Shown here: positions 1-7,091 of the stretch, in pieces | Layout of the letters: the number at the start of each line of letters is the position of its first letter | Position numbering within the stretch: position 1 is the first letter of the stretch | NCBI GenBank assembly: GCA_019418235.1 | Contig: DYCH01000069.1 | Coordinates: forward strand, 1 to 27,117 | Direction of reading: 5' to 3' | Origin: Sutterella sp. | Lineage (GTDB): Bacteria > Pseudomonadota > Gammaproteobacteria > Burkholderiales > Burkholderiaceae_F | Length of the DNA: 27,117 nt | Translations under genes and position numbers: made by a program | Notes under the pieces: generated by a model | Told to the model about the DNA's origin: nothing | Databases searched by the model: none | What the model saw: only the letters and a program-made list of their open reading frames with translations

Positions 1-2
1 AC

Positions 3-266
3 AAAGCGATGTTGCGGTTTTCGCCTCATCAATTGGTTTCAAGTTTGGAGTGGGCGCTGCTCAAACACGGTGGCTACGTGACAAAGGTCAATCCTGCGTA
101 CACGAGTCAAACGTGCCCGAGTTGCGGCCATTGTGAAAAAGAAAATCGCCCCACGCAAGCGAAGTTTGAGTGCCGTCAATGCGGCTATGCAAACAACGCC
201 GATGTGGTGGGGGCGATTAATGTGTTAAACCGGGGGCGGACAGTCCCTTCGATGCCTGCCAAGTGA
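3..266 (+). CDS. tnpB: TnpB RNA-guided nuclease, C-terminal part only
   Basis: The frame is open to the window edge, so this is the C-terminal 87 codons of a protein of about 370-400 residues. It holds the TnpB four-cysteine zinc-binding region, CPSCG followed by CRQCGY, then the conserved N-x-D-x-x-G-A-x-N stretch that carries the last RuvC acidic residue. TnpB proteins are omegaRNA-guided DNA nucleases, ancestors of Cas12, carried by IS200/IS605 elements. They help retain the element at its donor site. The 3' end of the gene probably overlaps the omegaRNA scaffold. Completeness and activity cannot be judged from this fragment. Confidence 0.9.
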   Translation, partial: KAMLRFSPHQLVSSLEWALLKHGGYVTKVNPAYTSQTCPSCGHCEKENRPTQAKFECRQCGYANNADVVGAINVLNRGRTVPSMPAK

Positions 267-389
267 ACCAACGTCAGTTGGTCAGCAACAGGAACCCACC
301 GAAGGTGGTGTACAGAATAAAACTGTGCACTACCCGTAGGAATCCACTCACTTTAGTGAGTGGAGGATGTCAACTGATTCATTTTCGAG
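225..389 (+). ncRNA. Probable TnpB omegaRNA (reRNA) with guide in the flanking DNA
   Basis: Start is approximate. Small stems after the tnpB 3' end are ACCAAC/GTTGGT (267-272 with 277-282), CCACC/GGTGG (296-300 with 304-308), ACAG/CTGT just after, and the terminal hairpin at 344-363. In ISDra2 the omegaRNA scaffold runs from the tnpB 3' end through the right end, and its guide is the first roughly 16 bases beyond TCAA. By analogy the guide here is ctgattcattttcgag (374-389), lying in the leader of the next gene. Confidence 0.55.
344..363 (+). repeat. IS right-end hairpin
   Basis: CCACTCACT (344-352), loop TT, AGTGAGTGG (355-363): a perfect 9-bp stem seven bases before the TCAA boundary. This is the position and shape of the subterminal hairpin recognised by the TnpA transposase in IS200/IS605 elements. 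It may also serve as the last stem of the omegaRNA scaffold. Confidence 0.75.
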
Positions 390-404
390 AAGAGGCAACA
401 AATT

Positions 405-920
405 ATGAAAAAACTCGCCCTCCTTGCTTCCATTTCCGCTTTGGCATTGGCCGGTTGCGCCAATGACGGTTTGTACTATCGCTCCGATACCTACGCTGCT
501 CAAGGCGTCAATCAAGCTCAAGAAGTTCGTACCGTTGAAATTCTTTCCATCGGCGCAGCCAAAGTTGCCGTCCCCAATAACGAAAGCCGTCGCGACAGTG
601 AAAAAGTCGGGATGCTCTTGGGGGCTATCGCAGGTGCCGCCATCGGTAGCCACAATAACCACGACACGAGCTCTCGCGTCTTAGGTGGTTTAGCCGGCGC
701 TGCTGTCGGTAACATGGCCGGTAGCGCTGTTGCCGGTAATGATTCCACAAGTTACGTTGATGGCGTTCAAATTACGTTCCGCTACAAAAATAAACTCTTT
801 AACTCGGCTCAAGTCGGTTTGCCTTGCGAATATAAGCTTGGCACGGCCATCATGGTTTCAACCTCGCCCACCGAAACGCGTATTCAACCGAATAACCCCT
901 ACGGTTGCCCGCGCAAATAA
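405..920 (+). CDS. Glycine-zipper outer-membrane lipoprotein
   Basis: A 171-residue lipoprotein. The signal peptide ends in the lipobox LAGC, so Cys18 would be lipidated. A glycine/alanine-rich zipper follows at about residues 68-110 (GAIAGAAIG, GGLAGAAVGNMAGSAVAG), as in the 17-kDa antigen / SlyB / Pcp families of envelope lipoproteins. A short C-terminal domain with two cysteines (CEYK, GCPRK) ends the protein. A purine-rich ribosome site (gagaagagg) precedes the ATG. The IS right end stops 31 bases upstream, so any native promoter was displaced. It is followed after 15 bases by a second exported protein in the same direction. A role in APE export is possible but unsupported. Confidence 0.8.
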   Translation: MKKLALLASISALALAGCANDGLYYRSDTYAAQGVNQAQEVRTVEILSIGAAKVAVPNNESRRDSEKVGMLLGAIAGAAIGSHNNHDTSSRVLGGLAGAAVGNMAGSAVAGNDSTSYVDGVQITFRYKNKLFNSAQVGLPCEYKLGTAIMVSTSPTETRIQPNNPYGCPRK

Positions 921-935
921 CCTAAGGAGAAGACG

Positions 936-1319
936 ATGCTGAAAAAAACTTTAGGTCTTAGTGCATTATTGGCCATCCTTATGGTGCCGGTGGCTCACGC
1001 CCAAACGACGATGTCGATGGACGAACAAATCGCTCGTATTCAACAAGCTGAGATGGAAATTGAAGAGTACAACTCAGCTCAAGAAGCCAAGCGTGCAGAG
1101 GCTGAACGCCGCGCAGCCGACATTAAAAAGCGTGCTCAACAAGCCGCTGAGAAAAAACGCGCCGCTCAAGAAAAGGCTCGTGCTGAACGTCAAGCAAAGC
1201 TTAATCGCTATGCTGACGAAAGCACCGAATTAGACCTTGAAATGAAGCGTTTGGATGTGGAACTCAAGCGTGCCGAAGTGGAAGCCCGCAAGGCAGAATT
1301 GAAGGCTAAGCAACAATAG
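936..1319 (+). CDS. Small secreted coiled-coil protein
   Basis: A 127-residue protein with a signal peptide ending in AHA-Q (about residue 22). The rest is almost entirely a highly charged Lys/Glu/Arg/Ala helix of about 100 residues, a likely periplasmic coiled coil. A strong ribosome site (aaggag) lies before the ATG and the gene follows the lipoprotein by 15 bases, so the pair is probably cotranscribed and may act together in the envelope. I recognise no family. The low-complexity composition would give misleading similarity to TolA-like and other helical proteins. Confidence 0.7.
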   Translation: MLKKTLGLSALLAILMVPVAHAQTTMSMDEQIARIQQAEMEIEEYNSAQEAKRAEAERRAADIKKRAQQAAEKKRAAQEKARAERQAKLNRYADESTELDLEMKRLDVELKRAEVEARKAELKAKQQ

Positions 1320-1333
1320 TTCCCACGCACTTT

Positions 1334-2050
1334 ATGTTAAAAGTTCTTGATTGGAATGCTTGGGCACCGGGGCTCGATAGCAAAGAGAAGTGGTTGGATT
1401 GGTTTAAAAATCCTATTCCTCCTACTTCTGATGAAAAAGCCCCAGTGAAATTTATTTCGCCCATGATTCGTCGTCGCCTCTCCCCTTTGGGACGAGCGGT
1501 GGTGGAAGCCCTTCACCCAATCTACGATCAAGAATCCGATCAAAACACGCCGATTGTCTTTGCCTCTCGCTGGGGAGATATTGATCTCACGGTTAAACTT
1601 CTTGAAAGCCTGACAATCGAAGGCGATGTATCCCCAACTGCCTTTTCAACCTCGGTTCACAATGCAATCGGTGGACTTTTTTCCATCATCTTTAAGCACC
1701 ATGGCAATATCAGTGCTCTGTCGGGAGCTTCTGCGTGTGCGTCTGCTGCAATCTATGAAGCGTTGGGGTTACTGACTGAACATCCCAATGTCATTGTCTG
1801 TGTCTACGATGATCAAACACCCAAAGCCTTTGCCGACTTTCACCCAGCCAACTTCCCCTTTGCTTATTGCTTGCGTTTGTCTTTAGCGAAAGACTCTGAA
1901 GAGGGATTTTCAATTCAAAGTGCTCCCACTCAAACCCAAACAGAAACAACGGACACGACAAAGGAGCTTGAAGTTTTAGCATTTTTGGCGACAGATCTTG
2001 AAAGTTGCGTGCAAAATACCAAACAAATAAGTTATGTTCTTAAAAAATGA
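1334..2050 (+). CDS. apeC: ApeC-like ketosynthase-family subunit (chain-length-factor type)
   Basis: 238 residues resembling the beta-ketoacyl synthase N-terminal-like family (Ketoacyl-synt_2) found in APE clusters. Diagnostic features are the N-terminal region ending in RRRLSPLGRAVVEAL (48-60), the SVHNAIGG motif (107-114) and a nucleophile-elbow-like region GASACASAA (131-139). The second half of a ketosynthase, with its two histidines, is absent, as expected for the non-catalytic partner of ApeO. Cys135 sits where a ketosynthase would have its active cysteine, but without the histidines it should not condense. Known from Xenorhabdus: ApeC pairs with ApeO for chain elongation. Here it lies 15 kb from apeO. 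Its TGA overlaps the next ATG. Confidence 0.8.
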   Translation: MLKVLDWNAWAPGLDSKEKWLDWFKNPIPPTSDEKAPVKFISPMIRRRLSPLGRAVVEALHPIYDQESDQNTPIVFASRWGDIDLTVKLLESLTIEGDVSPTAFSTSVHNAIGGLFSIIFKHHGNISALSGASACASAAIYEALGLLTEHPNVIVCVYDDQTPKAFADFHPANFPFAYCLRLSLAKDSEEGFSIQSAPTQTQTETTDTTKELEVLAFLATDLESCVQNTKQISYVLKK

Positions 2051-2334
2051 AGACAAAATTGATTGATTATGATCCTCTGGACTATTTAAAAGATGAAACA
2101 GACTTCAAGCTAACTCTAGAGGCGGCATTTGAAGAAGATCCTGGTGATGGGAGTTTGATTGCTGCAACTCTTGGCGATATTGCTAAAGCTAAAGGAATGA
2201 CTCAACTGGCAAAAGATGCCGGTCTATCCAGAGAGAGCCTTTATCGTTCTCTTTCAGGGAAGGGACGTCCCAAATTTTCCACTATTTTAAAAGTCTCTCG
2301 GGCATTAGGTTTTTCACTTTCTCTAAAGAAATAA
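2047..2334 (+). CDS. HigA-type antitoxin-like helix-turn-helix protein without a toxin
   Basis: 95 residues matching the putative addiction-module antidote family: N-terminal MKTKLIDYDPLDYLKDE, then GDIAKAKGMTQLAKDAGLSRESLYRSLS (about 54-81) as the DNA-binding helices, and a closing KFSTILKVSRALGFSLSL. In complete modules a RelE/HigB-like toxin gene normally lies directly upstream. Here the upstream gene is apeC, and the start codon overlaps its stop (ATGA), so translation is probably coupled. No toxin ORF lies on either side. It may have been co-opted as a regulator of the cluster or may be a remnant. The family call is firm; the role is inference. Confidence 0.8.
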   Translation: MKTKLIDYDPLDYLKDETDFKLTLEAAFEEDPGDGSLIAATLGDIAKAKGMTQLAKDAGLSRESLYRSLSGKGRPKFSTILKVSRALGFSLSLKK

Positions 2335-2428
2335 TGACATCCTTGAAACAACTTATAGACCGTAACTGAGTATTTGTACCATTTAGCAGTTGAATTTTGA
2401 GTGCTATCGGTTCGTTTTCTCTCTACAA

Positions 2429-2442
2429 TGACTATATTGTCA
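2429..2442. promoter_or_regulatory. Imperfect palindrome upstream of apeD, possible operator
   Basis: TGACTATATTGTCA pairs at six of seven positions and contains a TATATT (2433-2438) that could serve as a -10 element. I see no convincing -35. It sits in the 130-base gap (2335-2464) between the antitoxin-like gene and apeD. HigA-type proteins often bind palindromes near their own operons, so this is a candidate operator. The rest of the gap shows nothing else clear. Confidence 0.25.
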
Positions 2443-2464
2443 GAAACTTCGTTGAGTCAGTTTT

Positions 2465-3250
2465 ATGAAGCGCCTCTCTCGTCAATTCGCGACCGGTTTT
2501 GCTTTTTTCACTTTCGGTTTTTTGGGCGTTTTTTATCAGTTCATGCTTTTCCCCGGCATTATCCTTTTCGTTCGTGATTTGGATAAACGTCACAAACTTG
2601 CACGCCACATTATTCACCGTACTTTTCTCTTCTTTGTCCACTTTGGTCGATGCATCGGTGTTTGGACTTGGGAGACAAAAAATATTGAAAAGTTGCGCAA
2701 GCCCGGCCAATTGATTCTCGCCAATCATTTAACGTTGGTTGATGTTGTCTTTCTTTTTGCCTTTACGCCCAACGCTAGCGCCGTCGTTAAAGCAGCGCTC
2801 ACAAAAAATCCTTTCACATGGGGCGCTCTGAAGGCCGCTGGTTACGTAATCAATAACGATGAAAGCAATGAACTCATTGACCATTGCGTTGCCGAACTTC
2901 ACAAAGGGGCAAGCCTCATTATCTTCCCCGAAGGCACGCGTACACCTCCCGGTCAACGCCCCAAACTCAAGCGTGGCGCCATGAGCGTGGCGCTTAAAAG
3001 TCGCACCTCGCCTCTGATGGTTCACATCGATTGCACGCCTTTGAGTTTGACCAAAAATACCCCGTGGTGGGATGTGCCCGAAAAAGCCATGCATTTCAAG
3101 TTTGACGTTTTGGGCACGTTGCCCATTGACGCTTACTTAGACCAATACCAAACTCACGCTCCGCTTGCCACGCGCGCCATGAGTCGTGATGTTTTTTCAA
3201 TTCTTTTTCCAAATCTAGTAACTCAGAAAAATAAACTAATGCTCTACTAA
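2465..3250 (+). CDS. apeD: ApeD-like lysophospholipid acyltransferase
   Basis: 261 residues of the PlsC/LPLAT acyltransferase fold: an N-terminal hydrophobic segment (about 11-36), the catalytic NHLTLVD motif with His88 and Asp93, and the FPEGTRT substrate-binding motif at 154-160. In APE clusters this enzyme is thought to help assemble or anchor the acyl product at the inner membrane. In the E. coli-type order apeD is followed directly by the acyl carrier genes. Here it is followed by a six-gene block on the other strand. The last ~20 residues (from about 3190) are encoded by more AT-rich sequence, which may mark the junction of that block. Its TAA overlaps the stop of the convergent gene. 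Confidence 0.85.
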   Translation: MKRLSRQFATGFAFFTFGFLGVFYQFMLFPGIILFVRDLDKRHKLARHIIHRTFLFFVHFGRCIGVWTWETKNIEKLRKPGQLILANHLTLVDVVFLFAFTPNASAVVKAALTKNPFTWGALKAAGYVINNDESNELIDHCVAELHKGASLIIFPEGTRTPPGQRPKLKRGAMSVALKSRTSPLMVHIDCTPLSLTKNTPWWDVPEKAMHFKFDVLGTLPIDAYLDQYQTHAPLATRAMSRDVFSILFPNLVTQKNKLMLY

Positions 3251-3525
3251 ATGAAGTAGTAGTACAAAGGGCTAACTATTAATATAAAAATCAGAGTGGA
3301 AAAAATAGGATGCGATTTTACAAAGGGAACAAAATTAACAAGCTCCCCTATTTTTTGACGTTTATACAACCCCGTCCCAGGAATACTAGTATTAACATAG
3401 GTACCTTTTTTTCCCACTGAAACGCTTACTCCTTTCGCACCTACTGTTAACCCGACCCCAGTTTTACTGATATTTAATCTGACACCAGGTAAAATTTTCA
3501 CCCTTTTTCTGAATGACCACCCCAT
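3247..3525 (-). CDS. DUF4236 protein
   Basis: 92 residues. The N-terminal half (MGWSFRKRVKILPGVRLNISKTGVGLTVGAKG and onward to SIPGTGLYKR) is the short DUF4236 domain, a glycine-rich beta-strand region of unknown function. The C-terminal third is a hydrophobic segment (about 72-92) that would anchor it in a membrane. It is the last gene of the minus-strand block, separated from the previous one by a gap with an inverted repeat, and preceded by aaaagga. Its TAG overlaps the TAA of apeD on the opposite strand. Confidence 0.75.
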   Translation of the reverse strand: MGWSFRKRVKILPGVRLNISKTGVGLTVGAKGVSVSVGKKGTYVNTSIPGTGLYKRQKIGELVNFVPFVKSHPIFSTLIFILIVSPLYYYFI

Positions 3526-3545
3526 AACAAAATCCTTTTAATTAA

Positions 3546-3587
3546 TCCCTGTAGTAATCTTAAGCGAGCTCAATTTCACTACAGGGA
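3546..3587 (-). terminator. Inverted repeat between block genes, possible weak terminator
   Basis: TCCCTGTAGT (3546-3555) and ACTACAGGGA (3578-3587) form a perfect 10-bp stem with a 22-base loop. It lies between the stop of the FlgT/CsgG-like gene and the start of the DUF4236 gene. Downstream on the minus strand the sequence is ttaattaaaa rather than a U-run, so it could instead stabilise or process the transcript. Confidence 0.4.
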
Positions 3588-3600
3588 GTCCAAAACAACC

Positions 3601-4839
3601 CTACCATTCATCCTTTAATCGACTCTTTGCACTCTTTTTTGGGGGATTGGAAGCTTTTTGTTGAGGTTCCTGATACGGTCGGAGAATGTCTCCAACTTTA
3701 ACAGGAGCTCGTTCTTCAGAATCAGCCCAAGTTGCAACTGAGTACTTGGGTTTTACATCTACCACCCTTACTCGTGCAATAAGCGTTTCAACATTTCCCA
3801 ATGGTTCTTTGGTATAAGGATCATAGATTGCTTCACCTTCGCTATACAAATTGAAAGTTTCTCCAACCTTAACCTCATCCCCTCCATAATTAAAGTAAAT
3901 CATTCGACCTGCGGTATTAATAACCTTAGGCGGATAGATACTTTGAGTAGCCTTTCGTGCAATTTCTGATGCGGCTTTTTGTGTCAATCGAGAAACAATT
4001 TCCGCACAACTTAAACCATTGATGTTTTCGGTTAGTTTTACAGAAACATTTGAGGAAAGCTGAATTTCTCTCGTTGCAAACATCATTAAATTGAAACCGA
4101 AATCCGCTCTCGCTTCACGATTAATTTGAGTACCATTAGAAAGCTGTAATTTTCGTTTTGTCTCATCAATTTTCAGATATCGAACATTGCCAGTTACAAC
4201 ATAATCAGCCCCTTTATTTAAGCCTAATTTTGCTTGTTCACTGGCCTTCGTATCACCACTATTAATAAAATCTTTTTCAAGCTTGTAGGCATCACTATGT
4301 CGATCAAGGATTGCAAATTTCCGACTCATCACAAATGCAGTTTGGACAGCCTCAGTAATTGCTCTAATTTGATCCTCTTCAGAGATTTTCTTACCAAAGC
4401 AAATCCCATTTCCTGCGTCAAAACCTTGCACTGAAATGCTACGACGTTTACTTTCAATGCCTGGAGGTGTGTATTTCTCAATCGCAACTTCAAGTCTTAA
4501 AGTAATCGTTCCATCCGAATTTTTGCTTTCATCGAGAACGCGAAAACTCGATACCGTTCCTCGAATCTTCTCTTTTAACTGTTGTTGCTGTTGAGCGCGA
4601 ATAGCAGTTTCTTCTTTTTGGCCATCACTATATTGATCAGACGCTAGGTATTGCAAAGTTTCTGCATCTAACGTGACACCAGACACTTGCATAATAGCGT
4701 CTTTAATTGCTTCTGCTCGTGCCATTTGACGTGTAAGGGCAGTCCCTTGGCTACTAACAGTTATAGTTTCTGCTATGGACGGAAGAGAACAAAAAAACGC
4801 ACTCGTTAAAACAAGACTCGATAATAATTTAGAAGACAT
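3601..4839 (-). CDS. FlgT/CsgG-like three-domain exported protein
   Basis: 412 residues with a signal peptide ending in SIAE (about 24). Three regions match the FlgT plan: an N-terminal FlgT_N/LPP20-like domain (LTRQMARAEAIKDAIMQVSG, about 34-53, to ~118), a middle CsgG/LpoB-like domain (about 136-295; SISVQGFD, FAILDRHSD, GADYVVTGNVRYL), and a C-terminal FlgT_C-like beta domain (about 308-395; GETFNLYSEGEAIYDP, VKVGDILRPY). FlgT is a periplasmic ring protein of Vibrio flagella, but no flagellar gene is present here, so a different envelope assembly is more likely. It overlaps the preceding gene by 11 bases and has aaggaaa as ribosome site. No lipobox is seen. Confidence 0.75.
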   Translation of the reverse strand: MSSKLLSSLVLTSAFFCSLPSIAETITVSSQGTALTRQMARAEAIKDAIMQVSGVTLDAETLQYLASDQYSDGQKEETAIRAQQQQQLKEKIRGTVSSFRVLDESKNSDGTITLRLEVAIEKYTPPGIESKRRSISVQGFDAGNGICFGKKISEEDQIRAITEAVQTAFVMSRKFAILDRHSDAYKLEKDFINSGDTKASEQAKLGLNKGADYVVTGNVRYLKIDETKRKLQLSNGTQINREARADFGFNLMMFATREIQLSSNVSVKLTENINGLSCAEIVSRLTQKAASEIARKATQSIYPPKVINTAGRMIYFNYGGDEVKVGETFNLYSEGEAIYDPYTKEPLGNVETLIARVRVVDVKPKYSVATWADSEERAPVKVGDILRPYQEPQQKASNPPKKSAKSRLKDEW

Positions 4840-6274
4840 AACTATCGGTTTCCTTTGCTTGTTTGCTTGTAGCTTCTTGTGGATTGTTATTCGTGTTATT
4901 ACCAGCTTGCGAAGCGCTAGACACAGAACCGTTCAATGCATTTTTTTGCTCAATCGTTTGCATAGCAGTCTCTGGTGACCACATTAAAACAGTTCCAACA
5001 ACATATTTTTGACTTTCTCGGTCAAAATAAGACCAAGTATGTAAAGGTCTAATACCTTGGAAATTTGAAATTCGACCAGAGGTGTCAATTGTTTCATCAA
5101 GATACTCTCTAGCTAATGCCTCTGTTGAGAGAGTGTCTGTCACATTATCTTTGGCATCGATAACCATCGACTGCTCTGTTGTCACACCTGACGATGATGA
5201 ATTCTTACCTTGAAGACTTGTTGTAGCGTTCAGGAGCAAAGTCAATGAGTTTAAAGCACTATTCTTTGCTGCAGTGCGAGCGACTTGTTGGCGCTGAGCA
5301 AAAGTTGGATTATTGCGAGGCACGGAAACAGAGGACTGACCAAATGCCAATAAAACAGGATAGCCCTTTTCATCATACACAAGACGAGTTCCCAACATAT
5401 CCATGAGTTGCTCACCTGATAGCTTAAAGCGCTCTTCAATTGTCTTAGAACTAACCATTTTGGAATCTGGTGAAATGGTAGCCCCCTGACGAAGCATTTG
5501 GCGAACAAGTCGAATGCGAGACGGAGATGTACTAAAAACAACTCTTACACCATAGTTCCCATCACTGTCCTTTCCATAGAAAGATTGAATAGGAATCATG
5601 CCCGCTGTTTCAGCTCTAGCCTTGTACTCAGCAACTTGCTGAACTGAATTCTCAAAGAGTTTCTTTTTAACTTCGATAGGTTGCCTTTCCCACTTTTCAG
5701 GATCAACATTAAATTCACGAAGTTTTTGGTCTAAAAAGCCTTCTCCCAATGCATAAGCTTTATCAAATAACTGTGATAATCTGCTTGGAGTAGCCTCCTC
5801 AAAACTTCTAGCTTGCATATTTTTACTGGGTGCATGAAGAGGAGTGTCGTCCTGCAGTTGACGACTAAGCAATTTGACTTGGTTCGTGATTCCTTGCTGA
5901 CTTGCATAATCTTTAAATGCATTGTTCATTGCCGACATGTAGGCTAACTGACGGGCATCAACCCAACGAGGATGCGACATCGGAACAGACACAACAGCTT
6001 CACCAACAATAATATTTGCATCAAGATTACATGCTAATGAGCTTAAATCTCGTCCAAGCTTTCTACACCCTTCAATTGTTAAACTGCGAGCCTTTGTTAA
6101 CCAAGTTTCATATTCTGCATTCAAAATATCTGAAACTGTCGAAGGTGGATCGCTAACTTCGGGACTAACATTAATCTCTTCCACATTCGTTTGTTCAACT
6201 GTTGCAGGCGTTTGAGCATAGACGCCAGTTGACAATAAAGACATAATGAGCGTTGTGAGTGCTATTTTTTTCAT
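4829..6274 (-). CDS. Exported protein with an internal domain duplication, function unknown
   Basis: 481 residues from the ATG at 6274, chosen because MKKIALTT begins a clean signal peptide (cleavage near VYAQ, residue 21) and AGGGGGA lies 10 bases upstream; an in-frame ATG at 6304 has no such site. Two related segments occur at about 91-120 and 312-343: G-x-x-x-V-S-V-P, three residues and P, then R-Q-x-A and an alanine-rich helix. This resembles the FlgT_N/LPP20-type helix of the neighbours. The C-terminal ~40 residues are Asn/Ser/Gln-rich and probably disordered. It may belong to a DUF6844-type family, but I am unsure. Its 3' end overlaps the FlgT/CsgG-like gene, which suggests coupled expression. 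Confidence 0.7.
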   Translation of the reverse strand: MKKIALTTLIMSLLSTGVYAQTPATVEQTNVEEINVSPEVSDPPSTVSDILNAEYETWLTKARSLTIEGCRKLGRDLSSLACNLDANIIVGEAVVSVPMSHPRWVDARQLAYMSAMNNAFKDYASQQGITNQVKLLSRQLQDDTPLHAPSKNMQARSFEEATPSRLSQLFDKAYALGEGFLDQKLREFNVDPEKWERQPIEVKKKLFENSVQQVAEYKARAETAGMIPIQSFYGKDSDGNYGVRVVFSTSPSRIRLVRQMLRQGATISPDSKMVSSKTIEERFKLSGEQLMDMLGTRLVYDEKGYPVLLAFGQSSVSVPRNNPTFAQRQQVARTAAKNSALNSLTLLLNATTSLQGKNSSSSGVTTEQSMVIDAKDNVTDTLSTEALAREYLDETIDTSGRISNFQGIRPLHTWSYFDRESQKYVVGTVLMWSPETAMQTIEQKNALNGSVSSASQAGNNTNNNPQEATSKQAKETDSYVF

Positions 6275-6316
6275 AATTATCAGTCCCCCTGATAGGGCAT
6301 ACAACTCTTAAAATGA

Positions 6317-6348
6317 AATGGCGCATCACAAATCTATGGTGCGCCATT
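6317..6348 (-). terminator. Rho-independent terminator within the minus-strand block
   Basis: AATGGCGCA (6317-6325) and TGCGCCATT (6340-6348) form a GC-rich 9-bp stem with a 14-base loop. Reading on the minus strand it is followed by TCATTTT. It lies just after the stop at 6363, so it would reduce transcription from the first three genes into the next two. Confidence 0.65.
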
Positions 6349-6362
6349 AAACTTAAGCGATA

Positions 6363-7070
6363 TTACTTTTCAGCCTTGAAATTTTTCGCTGCGTTAAGGT
6401 TCTTTTCGAGTCCCTTAACATCAATGTCATACTTCTTTGCTAGCTTAATATAAGAAAAACCTGTTTTAATTAAATCCTTACTGAAACCTGGCAAAGTCTT
6501 AGCAGAGTCAACGATATAATCAAGCTGACTAGAAAGGCTTGCTGCCTTTGTCGGATCTGCTCGGAGCATACAAGCCGTTGCTGCGCCAGCCAAAGCCGTC
6601 TTACCAGCAATCTTGGCCGTACCTAATGCTGCGCTACCATACTTATCAAGAGACGCACTTACCTTCTTCTTTTGTTCCGCAGACAAAGTGTCAATTTTCT
6701 TTAGTTCTGCTTGAATGGCCTTGTCAGCATCTTTACTCGTGCTCTTAACCTTGTCCAATTTGTCACCGTTAATGTTGCCTTTCTTAACCGTATTTAGTTG
6801 GGCTTGAACATTAGCAGCAACTTGCTTCAAATTAAGAGCCTCGGCCAATTGCGTTTGTGCTCCTAAAATTTGTTGAGAAACTTTCTTTGTATCTGCTTGC
6901 ATTTTCTTTTGTTCTTTAGCAAGACCTTCTTTAGTTGCCGTAGAACCCGCAAATGTACATGCGGCTGCACCACCAGCTGCAACTTTGGTCACACTGTCTA
7001 AAGAAAAGGCAAGAGCGCTCGTAGACACCGCAGCCATCAATGCAACTGCGAGTAATTTTTGTTTTAACAT
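6363..7070 (-). CDS. Small secreted helical protein, function unknown
   Basis: 235 residues, with a signal peptide ending in ALA-F (about 21). The mature protein is Lys/Ala-rich and mostly helical, with coiled-coil-like stretches at about 50-140. Two cysteines (in AAACTFAG and ATACMLRAD) fall in alanine/glycine-rich, weakly hydrophobic patches and could form a disulfide. A strong ribosome site (aaaggagattt) precedes the ATG, and a terminator follows the stop, so it may be the most abundant product of the block. I recognise no family. Its cotranscription with two other exported proteins suggests an envelope role. Confidence 0.7.
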   Translation of the reverse strand: MLKQKLLAVALMAAVSTSALAFSLDSVTKVAAGGAAACTFAGSTATKEGLAKEQKKMQADTKKVSQQILGAQTQLAEALNLKQVAANVQAQLNTVKKGNINGDKLDKVKSTSKDADKAIQAELKKIDTLSAEQKKKVSASLDKYGSAALGTAKIAGKTALAGAATACMLRADPTKAASLSSQLDYIVDSAKTLPGFSKDLIKTGFSYIKLAKKYDIDVKGLEKNLNAAKNFKAEK

Positions 7071-7091
7071 ATTAAATCTCCTTTACGATTT

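Larger units (their letters stand above)
1..373 (+). mobile_element. Right end of an IS200/IS605-family element (left part outside window)
   Basis: Seen: the C-terminus of a TnpB protein, then about 107 bases of noncoding sequence with several small hairpins, then a perfect 9-bp stem (344-352 with 355-363, two-base loop) followed by GGATG and TCAA at 370-373. Known: the ISDra2 right end has the same plan, with an ACTTTAGT core in the terminal hairpin and TCAA at the cleavage point. The core is present here. The right boundary is therefore set at 373. Whether a TnpA transposase or the left end exists cannot be seen. Confidence 0.8.

Noticed and set aside
348..662. Open frame on the minus strand over the start of the lipoprotein gene
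   Set aside because: It lies opposite a clear lipoprotein with a lipobox and glycine zipper, has no ribosome site and no recognisable domain; it is a shadow.
2047..2334. Complete toxin-antitoxin module
   Set aside because: Only the antitoxin-like gene is visible. The upstream neighbour is apeC and the 130 bases downstream hold no toxin ORF.
3601..4839. Flagellar FlgT or curli CsgG gene
   Set aside because: The domain plan is FlgT-like with a CsgG-like middle, but no flagellar or curli genes adjoin and CsgG proper would have a lipobox. I kept only the fold resemblance.
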